The notes beneath the pieces were generated by a model. It was not told the origin of the DNA. It did no database searches and was given only the letters and a program-made list of their open reading frames with translations. The position numbers were made by a program, and so were the translations under genes. A stretch of 64,000 nt of DNA from Seriola aureovittata. Taxonomy: Eukaryota > Chordata > Actinopteri > Carangiformes > Carangidae. Of the stretch, positions 57,421 to 64,000 are shown piece after piece. Every line of letters begins with the position of its first letter. Position 1 is the stretch's first letter. The stretch lies in contig NC_079381.1 in assembly GCF_021018895.1 (NCBI RefSeq), forward strand, positions 14,578,501-14,642,500, in the 5' to 3' direction.

Positions 57421-58186
57421 AGAAACTATGAAAGTATGTTTAATTTCATTACATTTTATTATAATTTTCCACATTGCTCCTAATCCCACTTGAATGCCTA
57501 ATGCTTGCTTTTTATATATTTTATACTTTTGAACAGAAGCAAAGTCTGTACTTGATATCTATACTACTGTTTACAAAACAAAAAAGAAGCCAGCTTGATC
57601 ATCTTTGCTTATTTCACCTGCCTTTTTAGATATAAAGAATACAAGGCTCAGAGATGTCAGACACAGCCTACATGAAGGTACACAAAGGTTAGAAACTGTA
57701 AAACTACAGAATTTAATAAAGGTAAAAAAAAAAAAAAAGAGCATGGATGTGGCAAAGAAAACTGAAACTTTTAATGGAGAATATGATGAAAGAATTGTAA
57801 CAATTCTACCAAACCAGTGATGAATAAATAATGGTCTCACATTGTAAAAGAAAACAATAGAAAAAGTGGGTTAGAGACTGTAAAAGAGAAGCAAGAGCTG
57901 AGTGATGACCGCAGCATGTCTGAGGGAGCCGAGGAGGTACAAAGGCTGGTTTGTGGATATTTCCGAGTTTATCTCGTCTGACTGATGAGAATAAATGAGT
58001 CATGTATGTTTTTCTTTATGTAAATTATCGTTTTCCCCTGATTGTTCCCTGTATATCCACAGATCCACAACATCATGTCAGTACGAAAATCATTAGAGAA
58101 ACAAAATCCAGGATTAGACCCAAACAGACACAGGACAGATAAAAAAGAAACCGCAGTGTGGATTTAATGTATGTTGGCATGTTGTT

Positions 58187-58190
<4 letters not shown>

Positions 58191-58240
<50 letters not shown>

Positions 58241-58243
58241 ATC

Positions 58244-58282
<39 letters not shown>
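58191..58282. repeat. (CT)n then (TG)n compound microsatellite
   Basis: CT at 58191-58227, CTTT units, then TG at 58253-58282, in the last dnm1 intron. Confidence 0.93.
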
Positions 58283-58284
<2 letters not shown>

Positions 58285-61131
58285 TGAGACTCTGCAGGCT
58301 CACTCCCTCTTTTGAAGGAGGGCTGACAGTGTTTATTAAGACCTGATACATATTTCTGGTATTCTGTGGTTGTTTTATAGCATTTGAAGAATTTATTCCC
58401 ATGTTGCATGTATCTGTATTTATGGCAACTTTATTCTTTTTTGTTATGTAGCATTATTTTTTAAATATATTTTGTCGTAATGACTGACTTTTCCATGATT
58501 TCATGAATGAGATACAACTGGATCTTGAACCTTGACATAAGTGAGAGATTTCATGTTCATAAATATCAAGTTTTACAAGAATAAAATTTACTGTATATGT
58601 GTTATGTTAAAACAAATCTTTCTCCACCCTTGGAACTGACCACCATTGGCACAATCATGTCATAAAAATCACTCAGTTCAAACACACCCTGTGTGTTTTA
58701 CCCTGTGTGTAGTATGTGTACAAGTTTGACTTAGAGGTGCAGATTTTATATTCTGGCAGTTCATTTTAGGATAAAAAATATTTCAGCTGTTAATTGAGCT
58801 CCCACTATGTTTGGGTTATGCATCGCTGATGGTCAAGAGACTGTTATGTGTCAGGAGCAAAATCATTGCACATGAAGCCCCATGTGTGAGTTCAAAGCAT
58901 GTTTGCATTTTGGACTCATATGTGAACGTTTTACGTCTGTGTATTCTGACATCACGTGTTTACCTCAAAAGGTGAATGTTTTGGTTTGTAGGTCCATAAT
59001 AGTGCATATTTTATGTACCCGCCATCACATCAGATAATATTTGTTTCACATGTGAAGACGTAGAGATGATTCACAGGCCTCATTTGTCATTTTGACGTGG
59101 ATTTTTAAGTAATTTCACATGCTCACACATGAATATAAGTATATACATTTACAAATGTAAGTTCACATGAGTTTTTGTGAGGGAACTTTGAAATATTCCT
59201 CAGGTTTCCCTTTTACTGAGAGCCTTGTGCCAAGTACGCACACACACATCAAACACACACCAAACACACACAGGTTGAACAGAGCATTTGTCCTCGATCA
59301 GACAAGAGTCTGTAGACGTGTGGGGATTTTCACATGTGTTTATGTGGTTAGTGGACTGGGGTCTCCCCCCCCTCTCCCTCCTCCTCCTCTTACTCTTTGG
59401 TGGTCACCGATGATTGATCACATGTCCTGGCTGGCCCGAAGGTTGTTACACTGACCCTCTGCAGAAGTAAACGCAGAGCAGACAATTAACTGCTTAGCAA
59501 TTAGCTGCTAAACAGGAAGGTGCCACTGACCTGCCAGCCCACATTCGACCGGATCGCTGTCTCAATGTGTCATTGTCATGTAGACACCACGTTTCCTTTT
59601 CTCCGTGAAGACGTTTATTTTTGTTTGCGCTCGTTCCCACAGGAAGAGTTTAGCAGAGCACAAAGGCTGTCACTTTTTAAAAGAGAAATGAGGAGGCAGA
59701 ATCAGCTGAGATTGGACAATGAAAAAGAGCAAGTTTCCACCAGCCAAATAAAACATAAGACACATTAAACTCTGAATTTGTGATAAGAAGAAATAGTGCG
59801 AATTTATGTTTCTTATCCCTGTGAAACTGGACACTTCAAATTAGATTTGTTATCTAGTAGCACTTTGCATGATATATGAACTACTAGAAAGTGTGGACAC
59901 TGGCACGCTGCCCAAGGTGATTTGTTATTTGCATTATTGCACAACCTTGTAGCTCGATGAGTCACGAACAGCTGTGTGTTTTTACACATTGTTCCAGAAT
60001 AGCTCCACTCTAGGTGTTCCCAATCGTAATTTTCTCTGCTAAATTGTTCACTGTCGCTGATTTGAATGTTGGCAACGTTCGCAATTTATTTTAAATGAAG
60101 TCCAAATGGGATTAAGTCAAATGAAGTTTCTTCAGATGCTGTTTCTCAAAGACTTATTAGTCATAGACCAAACACTGAATAAGCATGTGTTAGTGGGTTT
60201 TTGATTTTATGCAGAACCAGTCATATCTGTAGAGTTATCTGGAAAAGTTAATTATGTTCATAAAAAATGATTTTCTGTGACAAGAGTTCTTTATAAACTA
60301 GTTTAATTGGACTGAACCATACTAATTTGGTGTTGAGCATAGATGCTAAACAAGGTTTTCCACAAGAGCTTCAAACCCAACGAGTCTCATTCTTTTTACC
60401 TCTTTCCACATCCCCATCATGTAAGACTTACAGAACTGCTCTCTGTGTTTCTTTTCTTTTTCTTTTTTTTTTAAAAGTAAGAACTCAATAGGGGAATGGC
60501 AGAAGAATGGAGGGAAAGAAAAACGGAGGGAGGTGAGGAGGAGGGTTGTGAAAATTGCCGTTGGCTGCCACCCAGGGCCCAGTCTTTGTGGTAATGAAGG
60601 GTTAGAAGCAGCGTTATTGCTCCCAGATGCCGTCCGGGTTCTCCGCAGCCCTTTGAAGCATGGCCCAAGTCACCAGACTCCCGTCAACATACGCACTACC
60701 ACACACACATACACACACACACTGAGACATGCAGCCTCTTAAAACAACATGGATGCCGTTAACGACTATCTTCTTGGTTTTGCCCACCAAACTGCTCAGA
60801 TTTGTTTCAAGGTGTTAATTGGATACTGATTACGTAAGGCCCCCGTGTGTTTTTGGTGTTCGGTGTGTGTGTGTGTGTGTGTTTGTGTGTGTGGGTGTGG
60901 GAGGCCATATTTCAGCCACATTTTGAAATCATGTTTGAGTCTTTGAGACGTGTTTTTTTGGAAGGTGTGCACAGTGGTGAAGTGCCTTTATGAATCCAGA
61001 AGTGAACTTCCTCTGGCTTTTCATAATTAGCCTGCTATTACTCACTAGCAAAACAAAACCATGGAAAGTACTTTGCATACACGCTGCTCCAAACACCATA
61101 GGTTAACTACAAAGCGCACTGCCTCGTCTCC

Positions 61132-61281
<150 letters not shown>

Positions 61282-61837
61282 AATGAATGAGAGGAAAAAT
61301 TTTGAATGTGTAGAGGTTCAGACAAAAAGGACATATCACACATCACACCATGGTTCAGGTGTAAATGAAAATAATTTATTAAGCTATTTACAAAAATGAA
61401 CGGATGTGAAAATCAGTAATGTAGGTCGGTGAGAATAGTATAATGTCATACGCCAAAAAAAAAAAAAAAAAAGACTGAGCATGTCAACTGTTATAGGTTT
61501 CAAACCCAGCATCCCAGGTCAAAGGGTTAGTTCACAGTTAGTTAGTTCACAAATTATAAAAAGACATTTTCTCAACAAGCTCTGGTGGTAGCTAACTCAG
61601 GTTTTCTACTCTCTGATTTCTGTTTGCAAGGTGATTGTAATTTGAATTTATACAGTGTTTAGGAATTTAAAAAAACAAAACATACAAAATCATACAACAT
61701 GTCTTTCCAGAATCAGGGTTAATCATTTTTAAGTAAGTAGGCGTTCATGGCTGCTGGTTGGTCCACTGCAACACCCCGAGCATCGTCTGCAACGGGTGTT
61801 TGTGTGCTCGCGCTAACGTGACATTAGCAGAGTCACA

Positions 61838-62262
61838 CTGATGTATCAGTTGCCACTGTTAGGTACACCTGTAATATCTAATATAATCCAATACACCTGT
61901 TCTGCCGTAAAGTTTATGATGCCTATAATTATGAGGTTTTTTTTGGTTGACACAGTCATAGAGGTGTTAATTCAATTATATGTTTTAGCACTGAGGTCAT
62001 AGTAGGTGGTGGTGTTGTACTGGACTGCATTATAATCAGGGGTGTTTCTAACATTCTGTCCACCTCATGATTGGATGACAAAATATTAGAAACACCTTTT
62101 ATTAGGACCCCGATAATAAACATATAAATGAATTTGCACATTTCCAATAACGTCAACAAGAACGGAACATTTTAAACTTTATCAAAGTAGAGCTGTTATG
62201 TTGAATTACAATAGACTGTACATGTGTATCTAATAAAGAGGCCACTGGGTGTATATTTTACT
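61838..62262. mobile_element. MITE-like element with terminal inverted repeats
   Basis: The left end CAGTTGCCACTGTTAGGTAC (from 61848) and the reverse complement of the right end, CAGTGGCCTCTTTATTAGAT, are similar and both continue into ACAC. The GGCCACTTTATTAGGTACACC-like end is widespread in vertebrate non-autonomous elements. The interior (GGTGTTTCTAACATTCTGTC and its near-inverted TATTAGAAACACCTTTTATT) is itself partly palindromic. No open frame for a transposase. Confidence 0.6.
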
Positions 62263-62358
62263 GTAGTTTACACAGTCAATACATTAGAGGTTGGTGGAGG
62301 AAACAGGGCTGCACCCTGAACCTCCAACACCTCCATCCAGCAGCGGGCACATCTTACT

Positions 62359-62700
62359 TTGGACACCATGGTTCAAAACTGCCGCCCTGAACGCCGGGCT
62401 GAGTCACCACAGTGCAGCCGTCAGAGCCAGTTATACGACATCCGTGGAGCCACACGGACTCTTACAGGTGGCGAGTACTTCACCAAAAGCTTCCTTATTG
62501 CTGTGAGCATAATATGTTTGGATGCTGCAGTGGACATGAGGCGCCATGGACATGACATTGTCCAAAACATTTCCACCCGCAGCACCTTCCAAAAGCAGTG
62601 GAAAGAGGCTTTCCCAGGAAAGAACAGACTCTCAGTGGAGGGGCTCATGAAGGAAAAGGGACTCGCAGCAAAGGGCTGCAATTATACTGCTGTGAGTTAG
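62359..62700 (+). other. Unassigned 113-codon open reading frame
   Basis: ATG to TAG, 113 codons, in the last dnm1 intron. It starts MDTMVQNCRPERRAESPQCS, and its middle contains GGEYFTKSFLIAVSIICLDA. It is not low complexity, and it is richer in G+C than the surrounding AT-rich intron, with a coding-like look at third positions. I recognise no domain. It might be an exon of an antisense- or sense-nested gene, a retrocopy fragment, or chance. Confidence 0.3.
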
Positions 62701-63160
62701 TAAGTTAATAATAATATGTCACACATTCAAGACAGAAAGTAAGATTACAGACAAAAAAACGAAAGCACTTAATATAGATGTCTGGAGGTATTAATGAGTT
62801 CATTACTTCAGTTGATACTGTGATTACATGGTGCATATTCTTAGATACATCTGTATAATCAAATCACCCGTTTGTTTCTAGGGCTCTGGCAAAAATGCAG
62901 AAACACTGTATTTATTTTTTCTCTCTTTTTTTTTGTGCAATGTAGCAGTCATGGCTTTTTAGTCTTCAAAAAAACTCCATTTCACTCCCAGTTTGCTCCT
63001 TGCATGCAATCTTGACATGCATACACTTTAGATTGTACACACATGAATACACATATTTTGTGTATTACGCCAGAGCTGTTACCATGGTGATTAATGTAAA
63101 CTGAACAGAAGTCTCTTGACAAGCCCAGTAGTGCAAAACCATAGCCTGCATCACTGGCCG

Positions 63161-63168
63161 TGTGTGTG

Positions 63169-63240
<72 letters not shown>

Positions 63241-63241
63241 C
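63161..63241. repeat. (GT)n microsatellite
   Basis: GT tract of about 80 bases with one GC interruption near its start, ending in GCGCGC. Confidence 0.95.
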
Positions 63242-63794
63242 CCATCTTTCTGATTCACTCTCACTGAAGTAAAGCGCTGCAGACAAAAGTCAAATAAAGG
63301 GTGTGTTTCTTTCTCATATCTGTGCATCTGTATGTGTGTACGTGTGACTTTGTTTTCTCGTGTGTTCAGTTTCTGAAATCTGAAATACTTTTGCCTGCTC
63401 ATGCTGACTGGATTTTATGGGAACATATGGGAAAGTGCTCAATCCCCAACTTCCCCAAAACACATAAAAACACACACATGCAAGATGTGCTTGATTGGCA
63501 CAGAGAAAAACCTTGATAATCTGTCTAAAGTGCGTTTCAGAAGTCTGTGTATGACGTTAAAATAACGTTCATATATGCACGCTTTCTTATCGTTTTTCTT
63601 TCTTGTTTATATGTGCACTAAACTCAATTCTTCAACTATTCTCACACCCAAATAGCAGCTCTTACTACCTTAATACAAAATGATAATGGATCTTATTACA
63701 TCAAGTTTCTTTTGTCATATATCCTTTCTGCCACTGCTTTAGGAGTTCAGTTTCTCTGTACTTTCCCCACATCATGCACACACTCACACACTAG

Positions 63795-63875
63795 CCCCCC
63801 CCCACCCCAAACCCCCCACCCCCACCCCCACCCCCACCGACCCCTCCCCACCCCCACCCCCTAACCCCCACCCCT
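63795..63875 (-). other. C-rich tract, G-quadruplex motif on the minus strand
   Basis: More than ten runs of four to nine C are separated mostly by single A. The opposite strand can form stacked G-quadruplexes and the plus strand an i-motif. It lies near the right edge of the window in a dnm1 intron. Confidence 0.75.
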
Positions 63876-64000
63876 CCTGCTTCCAACTCTCCAGACTGGA
63901 TTTACTGGCCAGAGGAGAGGAAAATGTATGAATCAGTCCAAGGCTGCTCACTCCCAGGGAGAGGGAAAGCCAGAGAGTGAGGGGAACAAGGGAAAAGAGG

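Overview
The window is vertebrate nuclear DNA, most likely from a percomorph teleost fish. Intron-split genes with GT-AG introns, very dense CA/TG microsatellites, L1-type LINE debris and several short dispersed repeats that I recognise from percomorph genomes all point that way. The gene order bbln (C9orf16) - ciz1 - dnm1 matches human 9q34.11. No prokaryotic, phage or CRISPR feature is present.

Layout. 1-1900 shows no coding sequence and may be the 3'UTR or flank of a gene to the left. 1910-4877 (minus) is surf2, six exons, 246 codons. Its third intron carries an antisense L1-type LINE tail. 5979-7152 (plus) is bbln, two exons, 111 codons. 7153-11470 is convergent intergenic/3'UTR sequence with at least two dispersed repeats. 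11471-18111 (minus) is ciz1, rebuilt here as 15 coding exons with every intron phase matching, 783 codons. 18112-19722 is the divergent ciz1/dnm1 promoter interval. 19723 to beyond 64000 (plus) is dnm1, the classical dynamin GTPase. Its coding exons here run from the start codon to the first PH-domain exon (about residue 557). The rest of PH, the GED and the proline-rich tail must lie beyond the right edge.

The dnm1 part is the most informative. It has an 11.3 kb first intron, an intron 9 with a GC 5' splice site, the mutually exclusive 139-nt exons 10a and 10b, and a 12-nt microexon encoding DEIM. A second possible in-frame microexon of 30 nt (PERGVNDRFK) lies just before the PH domain. The last intron, at least 15.4 kb, contains a mir-199 hairpin on the opposite strand, as in the mammalian DNM1 locus. 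Around it lie many CA and TG tracts, some in inverted pairs, and G-quadruplex-like runs.

Functionally these are four housekeeping or neuronal genes that share a neighbourhood, not an operon. surf2 is a nucleolar/ribosome-biogenesis-associated protein, bbln a small coiled-coil protein, ciz1 a nuclear-matrix zinc-finger protein tied to DNA replication, and dnm1 the vesicle-scission GTPase. I found no wholly new system. The best leads are the splicing features of dnm1.
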